A stretch of DNA of 64,000 bases from Treponema sp. UBA3813 (GCA_002368605.1 DFEB01000069.1:1-64000), one strand, 5' to 3'; counted from the first letter of the stretch, positions 42,823-51,661 are shown. Program-made: numbers and translations. The notes: generated by a model from the sequence alone, not told the origin.

Positions 42823-42993
42823 ATGACAAATAAAGAGGTTCTGGAAGCGCTCAGGCAGATTAAAACCTATTGCGCGGCTGATTCACTGGACAAATTGAAC
42901 TATGCAATTGCTGTCATTGAAAAACTTGATAATGATGGTATAGAAAATCCCCTAAAAACAGATTTTTCAAAACTTTTAAATAAAGGAAAATAA
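42823..42993 (+). CDS. 56-residue conserved-looking small protein
   Basis: Short ORF with AAGGAG seven bases before its ATG. It encodes an acidic helical protein (starts MTNKEVLEALRQIKTYCAAD; ends KLLNKGK). It ends one base before the nhaC ATG, so it is co-translated with the antiporter. No family was recognised; the ideal ribosome-binding site and tight spacing argue that it is real. Confidence 0.7.
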   Translation: MTNKEVLEALRQIKTYCAADSLDKLNYAIAVIEKLDNDGIENPLKTDFSKLLNKGK

Positions 42994-42994
42994 A

Positions 42995-44500
42995 ATGACA
43001 GGAACTTTTTGGTCTCTTCTGCCACCGATTGTCGCAATCGCCCTGGCTCTCATCACAAAGGAAGTCTATTCTTCACTTTTTGTCGGAATTTTAATCGGTG
43101 GTGCTTTTTTTGCAGTTGATGCATCAAGCGGATTCACAGGCTTTTTTACTCATGTCTTTAATGACGGTATGATTAAGCAGCTTTCAGACAGCTGGAATGT
43201 GGGTATCCTTGTCTTCCTGGTAGTTCTCGGAACCATGGTTGCCCTTATGAACAAGGCTGGCGGTTCTGCGGCTTTCGGCGAATGGGCTAAAAAGCACATT
43301 AAAAGCCGTGCAGGCGCTCAGGTGGCAACGATTTGTCTCGGAATCCTAATTTTTATAGATGACTACTTCAACTGTCTCACTGTCGGCTCGGTCATGCGCC
43401 CAATTACCAAAAAATACAAGGTTTCACGGGAAAAACTGGCCTATCTTATTGACGCGACTGCGGCTCCTGTTTGTATCATCGCGCCGATTTCTTCTTGGGC
43501 GGCGGCTGTGGCGGGCTTTGTCAGTGAAGGAGAGAACGGTCTTGCTCTTTTCTGCAAGGCAATTCCTTTCAATTTCTACGCTTTCTTCACAATCGGAATG
43601 ATGTTCCTTCTCGTTTTCATGAAATTTGAATTCGGTCCTATGGCAAGGTACGAGGACTCCCGCCTCAATCTGCCTGATGAGGAGTACGAAGAGGTAAGCA
43701 GTCGTGGCGGAGTATTCGACCTTGTTTTCCCGATTGTGGCTTTGATTCTTCTTTGTACGATTGGCATGATTTACACAGGCGGATTTTTTGCCAGCGGCGA
43801 AGAACACAAAAATTTCGTGGACGCATTCGCAGCTTCCGACGCATCAGTAGGACTTGTTCTCGGCTCTTTTGCGGCTCTTGTCCTGACAATCATCGTCTTT
43901 TTGATTCGCCGCGTCCTTCCTTTTAAGGACTGCATGGGCTGTATTCCAGACGGCTTTAAGGCCATGGTTCCGGCCATTCTGATTCTTACTCTGGCCTGGA
44001 CTCTCAAAGCCATGACCGATTCGCTTGAGGCGTCAAAGTATGTAGCCGGTCTTGTTGAAAACAGCGCCCAGGGGCTGCAGAATTTCCTGCCCGCTATCAT
44101 CTTCGTAATCGCTGCCTTCCTTGCTTTTGCCACAGGCACCAGCTGGGGAACATTCGGAATCCTTATTCCAATTTGTATCGCAGTCTTCCCGGCCGTGGAT
44201 AATCCCTTGCGAATTATCTCCATTTCTGCTTGTATGGCGGGGGCTGTTGCCGGTGACCATTGTTCTCCAATCAGCGACACCACGATTATGGCAAGCGCGG
44301 GTGCCCAGTGTGAGCATGTGAATCATGTCTCAACCCAGCTTCCCTATGCTATTACAGTTGCGACAATTTCTTTCGTCACCTACATCGTAGCGGGCTTTGC
44401 TCAGGGCTTGGGAATCGTAGCCAGCGGAATTATCTCATGGATTGTCGGGGCAGTCGCTTTGCTCGGAACTTTGATTGTTTTAAAAAAGAAAATTAAATAA
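42995..44500 (+). CDS. nhaC: NhaC-family Na+/H+ antiporter
   Basis: Inner-membrane antiporter of 501 residues with about 11-12 segments. FVGILIGGAFFA, the FIDDYFNCLTVGSVMRPI segment and TGTSWGTFGILIPI, AGDHCSPISDTTIM motifs fit the NhaC ion-transporter superfamily. Expels Na+ or exchanges related substrates (some members carry malate/lactate). The neighbouring LUD (lactate-utilisation domain) gene leaves a link to organic-acid metabolism open. Confidence 0.9.
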   Translation: MTGTFWSLLPPIVAIALALITKEVYSSLFVGILIGGAFFAVDASSGFTGFFTHVFNDGMIKQLSDSWNVGILVFLVVLGTMVALMNKAGGSAAFGEWAKKHIKSRAGAQVATICLGILIFIDDYFNCLTVGSVMRPITKKYKVSREKLAYLIDATAAPVCIIAPISSWAAAVAGFVSEGENGLALFCKAIPFNFYAFFTIGMMFLLVFMKFEFGPMARYEDSRLNLPDEEYEEVSSRGGVFDLVFPIVALILLCTIGMIYTGGFFASGEEHKNFVDAFAASDASVGLVLGSFAALVLTIIVFLIRRVLPFKDCMGCIPDGFKAMVPAILILTLAWTLKAMTDSLEASKYVAGLVENSAQGLQNFLPAIIFVIAAFLAFATGTSWGTFGILIPICIAVFPAVDNPLRIISISACMAGAVAGDHCSPISDTTIMASAGAQCEHVNHVSTQLPYAITVATISFVTYIVAGFAQGLGIVASGIISWIVGAVALLGTLIVLKKKIK

Positions 44501-44509
44501 GGGAAAATC

Positions 44510-45079
44510 ATGGACACAAATAAAATCATCGAGAATCTCAAAAAAAGAGGCTTTGAGGCTGTCTTTGCCGCAAACAAGGCCGAGGCTGTGGAAAAGGCAC
44601 TTTCTTTCATTTCCCATGGCTCGTCTGTAGCTTGGGGCGGCTCTGTTTCCATCGAGGAATCAGGCTTGCTGGCCAAGGTAAAAGCCGGGAATTACAAGCT
44701 GATTGACCGTGACACGGCAAAATCCCCTGAGGAACGGGCCGAAATCATGCGACAGGGCTTAACTGCCGACACTTTCCTCACAAGTTTCAATGCGGTGAGT
44801 GAGGACGGAGTTCTTTTTAACATTGACGGAAACGGAAACCGGGTGGCTGCAATCACTTTTGGCCCAAAATCAGTGGTGGCTCTGGTGGGAATCAACAAAA
44901 TCGTTCCCAGCGAGGCAGATTTGGAAGAGCGAGCCCTTAAAATCGCCGCTCCCTTAAACGCAAAAAGGCTTAAGCTCAGTGATGAAAGAGACATCTGTGC
45001 TATTTTCTCAAAAACAAGAATCTGTAAAACAAAGGGCAGAATCAAAATCATCCTAGTTGGCGAAAATTTGGGATATTAA
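44510..45079 (+). CDS. LUD-domain protein (LutC/YkgG-like)
   Basis: 189 residues. LUD-domain motifs: SVAWGGSVSIEESGL, ADTFLTSFNAVSEDGVLFNIDGNGNRV (quoted in part) and AITFGPKSVV. Stand-alone members of this family are common in anaerobes and have no proven activity; others belong to the LutABC lactate oxidation complex. Ten bases after nhaC. Its 3' end overlaps the predicted pseudouridine-synthase start by 23 bases. Confidence 0.8.
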   Translation: MDTNKIIENLKKRGFEAVFAANKAEAVEKALSFISHGSSVAWGGSVSIEESGLLAKVKAGNYKLIDRDTAKSPEERAEIMRQGLTADTFLTSFNAVSEDGVLFNIDGNGNRVAAITFGPKSVVALVGINKIVPSEADLEERALKIAAPLNAKRLKLSDERDICAIFSKTRICKTKGRIKIILVGENLGY

Positions 45080-46076
45080 AATTAAATCTTTCACTCTGCA
45101 TGTATCTTCATCGGTTTCTCTCAATGACTTGCTTCGGGCGGAATTGCCTCGTTTTTTAGGCTTGGCAGTGTCGAATTCTAAGATTCGCCGTCTTATTGTG
45201 GCGGGCTGCGTGAGCGTTAACGGCAGACAGGTTCGGCTTCCTGCTTTTTCAGTCAAGCCTTCGTCTGTGGTTAAGGTTCAAATCGAAGAGGAAAAACTTT
45301 TTTTTGAAAAACAGCCTGACGATATCGCCTTTGAGCTGACTGAAAAAGACATTCTCTTTGAGGATGAGAGCATTATCGTGGTAAATAAGCCATCTCACTT
45401 TCCCACGGAAGCCGGCATGGTGGGAAGCCGGGACAATCTTCACGCGGCAATCGTGCGTTTTTTGTTCGAGCGGCAGAAAATCGAAAAGCCGAACGCAAAA
45501 AATCCCCCTTATGTGGGAATAATGCACCGCCTTGACCGGGACACCAGCGGAGTGATTCTTTTTACGAAATCCCGCGCCGTCAATGCCGCTTGCCATGAAA
45601 TGTTTGAGAATCACACGGCAAAAAAAGTCTACAATGCGGTGGTTTGCCTGCCTTCTTCGAAAATCGAGTCCTTTCCTGAGGGAAAAAGCTTTACCGTGGA
45701 TTTTCCTTTGGGGAGAATCAGCCCGAAAGGTCAGGCGGCAAAGTGGGGCAGTGTGAGCGAAAAGGACGGCGGCTTGCCTGCAAAAACGGAATTCACTGTC
45801 TTAAAAGAAATATCGCCGGGCAAAAAAGAGAAAACCAGCCAAAGTCACTTTCTTCTATTAGAATGTCGCCCGCTTACTGGACGGACTCACCAAATTCGAG
45901 TGCATCTTGCCTCGCAAGGCCTTCCGATTCTAGGGGATTGTCTTTACGGCGGCTGTGACTACGAGAGGATTATGCTTCATGCCGAGAGCCTTACTTTTCC
46001 CCATCCGATTACGGGCGAAATGATGACGATTGAATGTCCTGGCGAGAAAGTTTTTGCTCAGAATTTGGAAAAATAA
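45057..46076 (+). CDS. RluA-family pseudouridine synthase
   Basis: Isomerises uridine in rRNA or tRNA. An S4 RNA-binding domain lies at about residues 15-80 (SLNDLLRAELPRFLG) and the catalytic domain has Asp in HRLDRDTSG. LTGRTHQIRVHLA and IVVNKPSHFPTE are family motifs. The start is TTG 45057 inside the LUD gene; no good ribosome-binding site is seen, so the exact start is uncertain. The target uridine is not predictable from sequence. Confidence 0.88.
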   Translation: MAKIWDIKIKSFTLHVSSSVSLNDLLRAELPRFLGLAVSNSKIRRLIVAGCVSVNGRQVRLPAFSVKPSSVVKVQIEEEKLFFEKQPDDIAFELTEKDILFEDESIIVVNKPSHFPTEAGMVGSRDNLHAAIVRFLFERQKIEKPNAKNPPYVGIMHRLDRDTSGVILFTKSRAVNAACHEMFENHTAKKVYNAVVCLPSSKIESFPEGKSFTVDFPLGRISPKGQAAKWGSVSEKDGGLPAKTEFTVLKEISPGKKEKTSQSHFLLLECRPLTGRTHQIRVHLASQGLPILGDCLYGGCDYERIMLHAESLTFPHPITGEMMTIECPGEKVFAQNLEK

Positions 46077-46192
46077 GGGGCGCGGGGAAAAAGAAACCTT
46101 TATAAAGGTTGCGTTTGCCTCGCAAACCGATTGATTATTATTTCTAAAAAAGATATAGTATTATCTCACTATTCTATAATTGGAGGAATATT

Positions 46193-46441
46193 GTGGTCAA
46201 AATCAGACTCAAGAAGTTCGGTGCAGCAAAAAGACCTTGCTACCGAATTGTCATTCAGGATTCACGCAAGCCGCGAGACGGCGTGACCATCGAAGAGATC
46301 GGTACCTACCAGCCAGTTACACAGAAAGACGGCAATCAGGTTACGATTGACATGGAGCGTGCAAAGTATTGGATTAGCGTTGGTGCACAGCCAACGGACA
46401 CAGTCAAAAAGATTCTTAGCAAGAACGGCCTTAACAAATAG
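46193..46441 (+). CDS. rpsP: ribosomal protein bS16
   Basis: Small-subunit protein, 82 residues. Starts at GTG 46193 with TGGAGGA seven bases upstream. MVKIRLKKFGAAKRPCYRIV is the family N-terminus. First gene of rpsP-khpA-rimM-trmD-rplS; CTATAATTGG just upstream supplies a -10 box (46171-46176 region). Confidence 0.97.
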   Translation: MVKIRLKKFGAAKRPCYRIVIQDSRKPRDGVTIEEIGTYQPVTQKDGNQVTIDMERAKYWISVGAQPTDTVKKILSKNGLNK

Positions 46442-46461
46442 TTTAGCGGGAGTAACGGGGA

Positions 46462-46695
46462 ATGGAAAAAGACCTGATTGAATACATTGCAAAATCATTG
46501 GTCGATGATCCCAGTGCAGTCTCGGTAAATGAAACCGAAGGTGAACGAGGTCCAGTCCTTGAACTTCGCGTAGCCCAGGGTGACATTGGTAAGGTAATCG
46601 GCAAATACGGCCGAATTGCTAAAGCGTTGCGCACAGTATTGAGTGCATCAGCCAGTAGAGATGGCAAGCGTTATAGCCTCGACATACTGGACTAA
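46462..46695 (+). CDS. khpA: KH-domain RNA-binding protein KhpA
   Basis: 77-residue single KH-domain protein (GxxG loop in VIGKYGRIAKALRTVL). Binds RNA, often with KhpB, and influences cell division or translation. Lies between rpsP and rimM as in many bacteria. Confidence 0.94.
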   Translation: MEKDLIEYIAKSLVDDPSAVSVNETEGERGPVLELRVAQGDIGKVIGKYGRIAKALRTVLSASASRDGKRYSLDILD

Positions 46696-46701
46696 GAAAC
46701 T

Positions 46702-47304
46702 GTGGAACAATCTAATAAGAACGACAACTTTATCGTTGGCTTCGTTCGAGCCTCACATGGCATTTCGGGCGAATTTAAAGTAGAGAGCACTTCTGGAGAA
46801 TACGAGCATTTCGCTTCGATGAAAGAAGTTGCTTTGAGAAACGGCAAAACCGGGGAGCAAAAGCCCTTTTCGGTGGAATACGCGGAAGTCGGCGGCCGTG
46901 ACTTGTATTTAAAACTTGCGGGAATCGATTCCCCCGAAGCTGTGCAAAAGTACAGCAAATGGGAAATTGTCGTACCGCGAAAATACGCTTGTCCTTTGCG
47001 TAAGAACGAGTGGTATGTCGAAGACTTAAAAAATTGTGCTCTCGTTTACGAGGGTAAAGACGGATTGGCAGAAAATTCTGCGCCCATACAGGTGGGTACA
47101 ATCACAGACGTAATGGAAGGCGGTTCTGGAAACCTCTTGGAGGTTTGTCTGGCCGAGAATTGTGATTGTCTTAGCAGCGATGTCAAATACGATTCCAATG
47201 GCAAAATCCGCACGGTCTATGTGCCGTTCAAGGATCAGTTCATCGGAAAGGTTGATGTCAAAAACAAGATAATCCAGTTGATGCACCTCTGGATTCTGGA
47301 GTAA
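46702..47304 (+). CDS. rimM: 16S rRNA processing protein RimM
   Basis: Ribosome maturation factor that binds S19 in 30S assembly. 200 residues. Starts at GTG 46702, six bases after the khpA stop. The N-terminal RimM barrel has GFVRASHGISGEFKV; the C-terminal PRC-barrel part has WYVEDLKNC and VGTITDVMEGGSGNLLEV. Typical position before trmD. Confidence 0.94.
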   Translation: MEQSNKNDNFIVGFVRASHGISGEFKVESTSGEYEHFASMKEVALRNGKTGEQKPFSVEYAEVGGRDLYLKLAGIDSPEAVQKYSKWEIVVPRKYACPLRKNEWYVEDLKNCALVYEGKDGLAENSAPIQVGTITDVMEGGSGNLLEVCLAENCDCLSSDVKYDSNGKIRTVYVPFKDQFIGKVDVKNKIIQLMHLWILE

Positions 47305-47308
47305 CTCC

Positions 47309-48094
47309 ATGAAATTTACTGTGCTGACCTTATTTCCTGAGATTCCGCGCGCTTTTTTTGAAGCCTCAATCATGGCGAAAGCGGTTGAAAAGGGAATTAT
47401 TGCCTACGATTTAGTGAATATCAGGGATTTTGCCTTTGATAGACACAAGACATGTGATGACAAACCGTACGGAGGAGGTGCCGGCCAGCTTTTGATGGCG
47501 GAACCTCTCGGGCGAGCGCTTGACAGCGTAAAGGCCTACAAGAAGCATGTGATTTATGTCACTCCTTCGGGAAAGCCATTCACGCAAAAAAAAGCGCAGG
47601 AACTTAGTCAGAAAGACGAAATCGTTTTGGTTTGCGGACGATACGAAGGCATCGACCAGAGAATCATCGATTTGTATGTAGACGACGAAATCTCCATCGG
47701 GGATTATGTCATGTCGAGCGGAGAGCTTGCGGCTACCGTTATAGTCGATTCTGTTTATCGGCTGGTAGAAAATGTAATCACTCCTGAAAGCCTCGATGAA
47801 GAAAGCTACTCTGACGGACTTTTGGAATATCCTCAGTACACTCACCCGGCTGTGTACAAGGACTTGGCAGTGCCAGAGGTTTTAACTGGTGGCAACCATG
47901 AGTTAATCCGAAAGTGGCGGCTGAAAAAGCGGCTCCAAAAAACACTTGCGAATCGTCCTGATTTAATCAGTAGCGCAAGGGCACAGGGCTTGCTCACTAC
48001 AGAAGCCGAAAAGATGATTGAGGAACTGCTGGAAATGCACTTACAGAAGCATGAAGGCAGAAAACGCCGTGGCAAAAAGCCATCGGTCAATTAG
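47309..48094 (+). CDS. trmD: tRNA (guanine37-N1)-methyltransferase
   Basis: SAM-dependent SPOUT enzyme that methylates G37 of tRNAs with G36, preventing +1 frameshifting. 261 residues. DDKPYGGGAGQLLM, VCGRYEGIDQRI and SIGDYVMSSGELAA form the trefoil knot; EYPQYTHPAVY is the second conserved segment. GGAG precedes the ATG. Confidence 0.97.
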   Translation: MKFTVLTLFPEIPRAFFEASIMAKAVEKGIIAYDLVNIRDFAFDRHKTCDDKPYGGGAGQLLMAEPLGRALDSVKAYKKHVIYVTPSGKPFTQKKAQELSQKDEIVLVCGRYEGIDQRIIDLYVDDEISIGDYVMSSGELAATVIVDSVYRLVENVITPESLDEESYSDGLLEYPQYTHPAVYKDLAVPEVLTGGNHELIRKWRLKKRLQKTLANRPDLISSARAQGLLTTEAEKMIEELLEMHLQKHEGRKRRGKKPSVN

Positions 48095-48106
48095 GAGAAA
48101 ATAACA

Positions 48107-48577
48107 ATGGATCTTATCAGAACTATTGAAGCACAGCAGGAAGATGAAACTTCCCTCAATTTCAGAGTTGGCGATACTGTAAAAGTTCACTTTGAAATCA
48201 TCGAAGGCAAAACAAAACGAATCCAGATTTTTGAGGGACTCGTTATTGCAATCAAAAACAGCGGAGTTCGCAAAACATTTACTGTCCGCAAGATTTCTTA
48301 CGGTGTTGGCGTTGAGCGAATCTTCCCGGTTTACAGCCCACGCGTTGTAAATGTAGAAATCGTTCGTCCGGGCAATGTTCGCCGTTCTAAGCTCTACTAT
48401 GTTCGTGACAAGATTGGTAAGGCAGCTAAAGTCCGAGAACTCATCGGTCAGCCAGCTGTTGAATACCTCAAATGGTCTCGCGATCTCTCTAAGGCAGCTG
48501 CAGAAAAAGAAGCTGCTCTCAAAGCAGAGGTTAAGGCTGAGGAAGCTGCAGAACACGCAAATGCAGCAGAAAAATAA
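48107..48577 (+). CDS. rplS: ribosomal protein bL19 with Ala/Glu tail
   Basis: Large-subunit protein at the subunit interface. Residues 1-116 are the normal protein ([41 protein letters not shown]). A 40-residue C-terminal extension, rich in Ala, Glu and Lys ([20 protein letters not shown]), is predicted helical. Followed by an intrinsic terminator. Confidence 0.96.
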   Translation: MDLIRTIEAQQEDETSLNFRVGDTVKVHFEIIEGKTKRIQIFEGLVIAIKNSGVRKTFTVRKISYGVGVERIFPVYSPRVVNVEIVRPGNVRRSKLYYVRDKIGKAAKVRELIGQPAVEYLKWSRDLSKAAAEKEAALKAEVKAEEAAEHANAAEK

Positions 48578-48601
48578 CAAGCTGAAAACTGCGTGAAGTT
48601 T

Positions 48602-48635
48602 AAACCACAGATTCTCTGTCTGTGGTTATTTTTTT
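48602..48635 (+). terminator. intrinsic terminator after rplS
   Basis: AACCACAGA (48603-48611) pairs perfectly with TCTGTGGTT (48619-48627) around a 7-base loop, then A and seven T. Confidence 0.88.
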
Positions 48636-48645
48636 GCTTATTTTG

Positions 48646-49725
48646 ATGACTCCAGTTCATATTGTACAAGGTCAGCTTTCTCAAAAGATTCGCTCTACCG
48701 TATTAAGGAACGGTTCGACGGTAACGGGGCGGATACTTTCCAAAGACGCTGAGTCTTTTTATACAGTTTCCATTGCCGGGCAAAAAATCAGCGTAAAGTC
48801 AGAGGCAAATCTTGCGCCCGATTCTTTTTTTTCTGCGCGTGTTAGCGTAAAAAATGGACTCGTAGAGCTTTCCCTGATAAAAGAAAATGCGGATTCTGGT
48901 GGTTTAGTACAGAAATTTACCCCGGAAAAAGGCTCGTTGTCACCACAAATTGCAGACTTTTTGACTTCTCTTGGCTTTGAGCCTAATGAATCTAGCCTTA
49001 AACTCTTTCAGTTTATGCATCAGTTAGGTATGAAAATTGACATTGCTCTGGCAAAAAAAACTCTGCGTTCTTCTCAAAAAGATTCTGACGCCGATGGTGA
49101 AAAATCCCAGATTTCGCTTCTTCTTGAAGAAAAAGGAATAAAATCAAGCGATGAGCGAGTTTCTGCAATCCTTGGGAAGAATCAGCGTGATTCAGGTGAC
49201 TCTGAGAGAAAAAGCAAAAATAAAGAAGCTCCTGCTTTAGGACTTTCAACTTTTCCTCAAAAGATAAATTCTTCTGATATAAAAAAGTTTTTTGAATCTG
49301 TAGATGCGGCAGCCCTTAATCACAAACACGGTGTTTTGACTGCATTTAATACAGTACTTTCTGCTAAAAACAAGGAAAGTCCGCTTCGTCATTGGATCCT
49401 GCTTCCCTTTGAGTGGGATTTTCAAAAGTCAAATGGAGTGATAAAACTCCTCTTTGATTCTGAATTGAAAAATCTGCAAAAACTTATTATTGATATAAAA
49501 AATACTCGAACTAATAGGATTTTTTCGCTCAGTTTCAAGGATAATAAGCCTGATTCCGTAAAATTTGCTTCAAACTCGGAGGATGATTATTCGTCACCAG
49601 AGTCGCTTTCCCTGTTCTCTTCTTTATTCCCGTCTTCGACGCACCTTGAGCAAGTGGATTTTGACTCTTTGCGGGGATTTGCCGTATCGGATGAGGAACT
49701 TTCGTTTGTGAGAGGAGAGGCTTGA
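48646..49725 (+). CDS. FliK-like (YlqG-type) protein
   Basis: 359 residues from ATG 48646; the in-frame GTG at 48622 lies in the terminator stem and is unlikely. No signal peptide is obvious. The C-terminal half has HWILLPFEWDFQKSNGVIKL and FDSELKNLQKLIIDIKNTRT, the pattern of FliK hook-length-control C-terminal domains and of Bacillus YlqG. It sits directly before an FlhB-tail protein, as ylqG sits before ylqH. The function may be related to flagellar type III export. No ribosome-binding site is visible. Confidence 0.6.
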   Translation: MTPVHIVQGQLSQKIRSTVLRNGSTVTGRILSKDAESFYTVSIAGQKISVKSEANLAPDSFFSARVSVKNGLVELSLIKENADSGGLVQKFTPEKGSLSPQIADFLTSLGFEPNESSLKLFQFMHQLGMKIDIALAKKTLRSSQKDSDADGEKSQISLLLEEKGIKSSDERVSAILGKNQRDSGDSERKSKNKEAPALGLSTFPQKINSSDIKKFFESVDAAALNHKHGVLTAFNTVLSAKNKESPLRHWILLPFEWDFQKSNGVIKLLFDSELKNLQKLIIDIKNTRTNRIFSLSFKDNKPDSVKFASNSEDDYSSPESLSLFSSLFPSSTHLEQVDFDSLRGFAVSDEELSFVRGEA

Positions 49726-49992
49726 ATGGAAAGAGACGACATTTTTTCTGCCGTAGCGCTTCGTTATCCTGAGTGGGCAGATGCCCCATATATTTCGGCA
49801 AAGGCTAAGGGCAGTGTTGCGGAACGGCTTGTTCGAATTGCCGAAGAAAATGATGTTCCCGTTGTGGAAAACGCTGAGATGGCGAATGTACTCTCCTTGC
49901 AGAATTTGGGTTCTTTTATTCCTGAAGAAACTTATGCCGCGATTGCCACAATTTTTGCTTTTATACTTAAACTAGACGAGCATAAATCATAG
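49726..49992 (+). CDS. FlhB C-terminal-domain homologue (FlhX/YlqH type)
   Basis: 88 residues corresponding to the cytoplasmic export-gate tail of FlhB: AVALRYPEWADAPYISAKAKGSVAERL, VPVVENAEMANVL, IPEETYAAIATIFAF (quoted in part). It lacks the membrane part and the NPTH autocleavage site. FlhX proteins can replace the FlhB tail in some bacteria. The ATG follows the fliK-like stop without a gap (TGAATGG). Confidence 0.8.
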   Translation: MERDDIFSAVALRYPEWADAPYISAKAKGSVAERLVRIAEENDVPVVENAEMANVLSLQNLGSFIPEETYAAIATIFAFILKLDEHKS

Positions 49993-50031
49993 GTATATAA
50001 TAGAAATAGATTTCAGAGTTGAGGGGCATGT

Positions 50032-50295
50032 ATGGGCGAAAAGAAATTCAATAAAATTGACTGTAAAGAATTAAGACTTGGCATGCGTTTTTCTGCGCCC
50101 GTTTTTTTTGACGACGGGGAAAATATGTTTCTTGGAGAAGAAAAAGCTATTAAAAACTATCATATTGATGCCATTCAGCGATGGAATATTGAATATTTAC
50201 TTACTTACGGGCATTTGGTTAATGACGGAAAAAATCAAGAAACGCCCGAATCTTTGTACATGCTAGAGGACTTGGAAGAAGTCGAGGAACTTTAA
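50032..50295 (+). CDS. small protein resembling the DUF3391 domain of HD-GYP proteins
   Basis: 87 residues. ELRLGMRFSAPVFFDDGENM and AIKNYHIDAIQRWNIEYLLTYG resemble the N-terminal part of HD-GYP c-di-GMP phosphodiesterases, but no catalytic domain follows. Acidic tail. Behind TTGAGGGGC. Function unknown; conserved in the same place in treponemes as far as I recall. Confidence 0.65.
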   Translation: MGEKKFNKIDCKELRLGMRFSAPVFFDDGENMFLGEEKAIKNYHIDAIQRWNIEYLLTYGHLVNDGKNQETPESLYMLEDLEEVEEL

Positions 50296-50333
50296 TAATT
50301 CATAATGCTTAATTCAGAATTGTGGAAGACTTG

Positions 50334-50720
50334 ATGAAAGACAGTCTGACTGAAGGAAAATCTACCCGCTCTGTCGGGCAATCGGGTGAAAACAAAGCCT
50401 GTGCCTACTTGATTGAGAATTCTTACCGTATTATTGGGCGAAATTTTCGGACAAGAAGCGGTGAAATTGATATAATTGCACAGAAGGATGATGTTCTTGT
50501 TTTTGTGGAAGTAAAGGCTTTGCCTAGTGGCAGTCGTGAGACGCTTTCCCATGAACTTGATTTGAGAAAACAGAGAAAAATTATCAAAACGGCTAATTTT
50601 TTTCTCTTAAATCATCGAGAATATAATAGTAGCAAAATCAGATTTGATGTCATTGTTATTGATATGCCTAATCTGCCGAGCGTTTATCATATTCAAGATG
50701 CTTTTTCGGAGTTCGTATGA
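50334..50720 (+). CDS. yraN: UPF0102 protein YraN (nuclease-like fold)
   Basis: 128 residues. Endonuclease-fold motifs GQSGENKACAYL, RNFRTRSGEIDIIAQ and FVEVKALPSG (the D-ExK catalytic set) are visible. Its role is unresolved, possibly DNA processing. Start at ATG 50334 chosen for GGAAG upstream over GTG 50322. Overlaps the next gene by four bases. Confidence 0.9.
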   Translation: MKDSLTEGKSTRSVGQSGENKACAYLIENSYRIIGRNFRTRSGEIDIIAQKDDVLVFVEVKALPSGSRETLSHELDLRKQRKIIKTANFFLLNHREYNSSKIRFDVIVIDMPNLPSVYHIQDAFSEFV

Positions 50721-50902
50721 CTTCTACTAAATCAGTCGTATTAGACGGAACATTCTCACCTCGCGTTATGGAATTGCGCAAAAAAATTCACGATACGGAA
50801 TATCTTGATTACGCAGTTCAGAGAATCGCGCAGGTATTAAGCCGTAAAATTGTTGAAGATAACGAACAGCAGTTAATGAGGAGAAGGCATGAGTCGAAAT
50901 GA
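50717..50902 (+). CDS. 61-residue FlgM-like protein
   Basis: Residues 14-45 follow the anti-sigma factor FlgM C-terminal pattern: VMELRKKIHDTEYLDYAVQR then IAQVLSRKIVED (VxxLRxxIxxxxY...IAxxL). FlgM is normally 80-100 residues and binds sigma-28, so this would be a short form. It overlaps yraN by four bases and the next gene by 14. Neighbouring fliK- and flhB-like genes support a flagellar role. The similarity is short and could be chance. Confidence 0.45.
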   Translation: MTSTKSVVLDGTFSPRVMELRKKIHDTEYLDYAVQRIAQVLSRKIVEDNEQQLMRRRHESK

Positions 50903-51422
50903 TCGACGGCGCGGAGGAAGAAATCGCAGCTGGAACAACCGCTCAAATAGTGAAAGAAATGAAGAGTCTCATGGAAACGAGCGCATGGAGCGCAGACAGC
51001 ACGAAAGTCGGGGAAGTGCTTCTTATGAGAGAAGGCAAGAGCGCCGTCACTTCGCGAATTCTATAAATCAAAAAGAAATCGAAGAAAACCGTAACGCAAT
51101 CCGCGCATTTAAAGAGCAGGTCGTAACTTGTGAAATTTGCGGAGAGCCAATCACTGACATTGCGAATGCAATCAACAATAAAAGCAGCGATAAACCTGTT
51201 CATTTTGATTGCGTAATTTCAAAACTTACGGAATCAGAGTCTGTTGGGCAAAACGATAAAATCGCATATATCGGGCAGGGAAGATTCGGCTTGCTTCATT
51301 TTGAAAATCCACATGACCAAAAACATTTTACAATCAAGAAAATTATCGAATGGGAAGCTCGTGACAGCGAGCGAGGCTCATGGCGTAACGAAATGGCGGG
51401 CTTGTTCAGTCAGGTAAAATAA
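50889..51422 (+). CDS. Arg-rich protein with zinc-binding-like Cys pairs
   Basis: 177 residues. The first 65 residues are basic and low-complexity (RRRGGRNRSWNNRSNSERNE), suggesting RNA binding. Then VTCEICGEPI and KPVHFDCVI supply CxxC and HxxC, a likely zinc site. The C-terminal part (IAYIGQGRFGLLHFENPHD) is globular. The GAGGAGA at 50878-50883 serves its ATG. Family not recognised. Confidence 0.7.
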   Translation: MSRNDRRRGGRNRSWNNRSNSERNEESHGNERMERRQHESRGSASYERRQERRHFANSINQKEIEENRNAIRAFKEQVVTCEICGEPITDIANAINNKSSDKPVHFDCVISKLTESESVGQNDKIAYIGQGRFGLLHFENPHDQKHFTIKKIIEWEARDSERGSWRNEMAGLFSQVK

Positions 51423-51444
51423 GAAGGGAAAAGGGCACTGCCTA

Positions 51445-51532
51445 TGCCAGGAACCGGAATCGAACCGGCACGACGGTATTAGCTGTCGAGGGATTTTAAG
51501 TCCCTTGTGTCTACCTATTCCACCATCCTGGC
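51445..51532 (-). tRNA. tRNA-Leu (UAA)
   Basis: Acceptor GCCAGGA/TCCTGGC with discriminator A, GGTTCGATTCC T-arm, long variable arm (CGACAGCTAATACCGTCG) typical of tRNA-Leu, and anticodon loop CTTAAAA giving UAA. The CCA end is not encoded. Confidence 0.95.
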
Positions 51533-51661
51533 ATCGTTGAATTCAGTTTCCTAAAAACAACGAATTTATTATATCATAAAAAAGTGCTAAAATTCAAGTA
51601 ATCAGAGGACTGTTTGGTCTTTTTTTTGCAATGAATAGGGAAATTCGGTAGAATAATTTTT

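Noticed and set aside
48622..48645. GTG 48622 as the start of the FliK-like gene
   Set aside because: It lies in the stem of the rplS terminator, and the eight extra residues are unlike the family. ATG 48646 is more likely.
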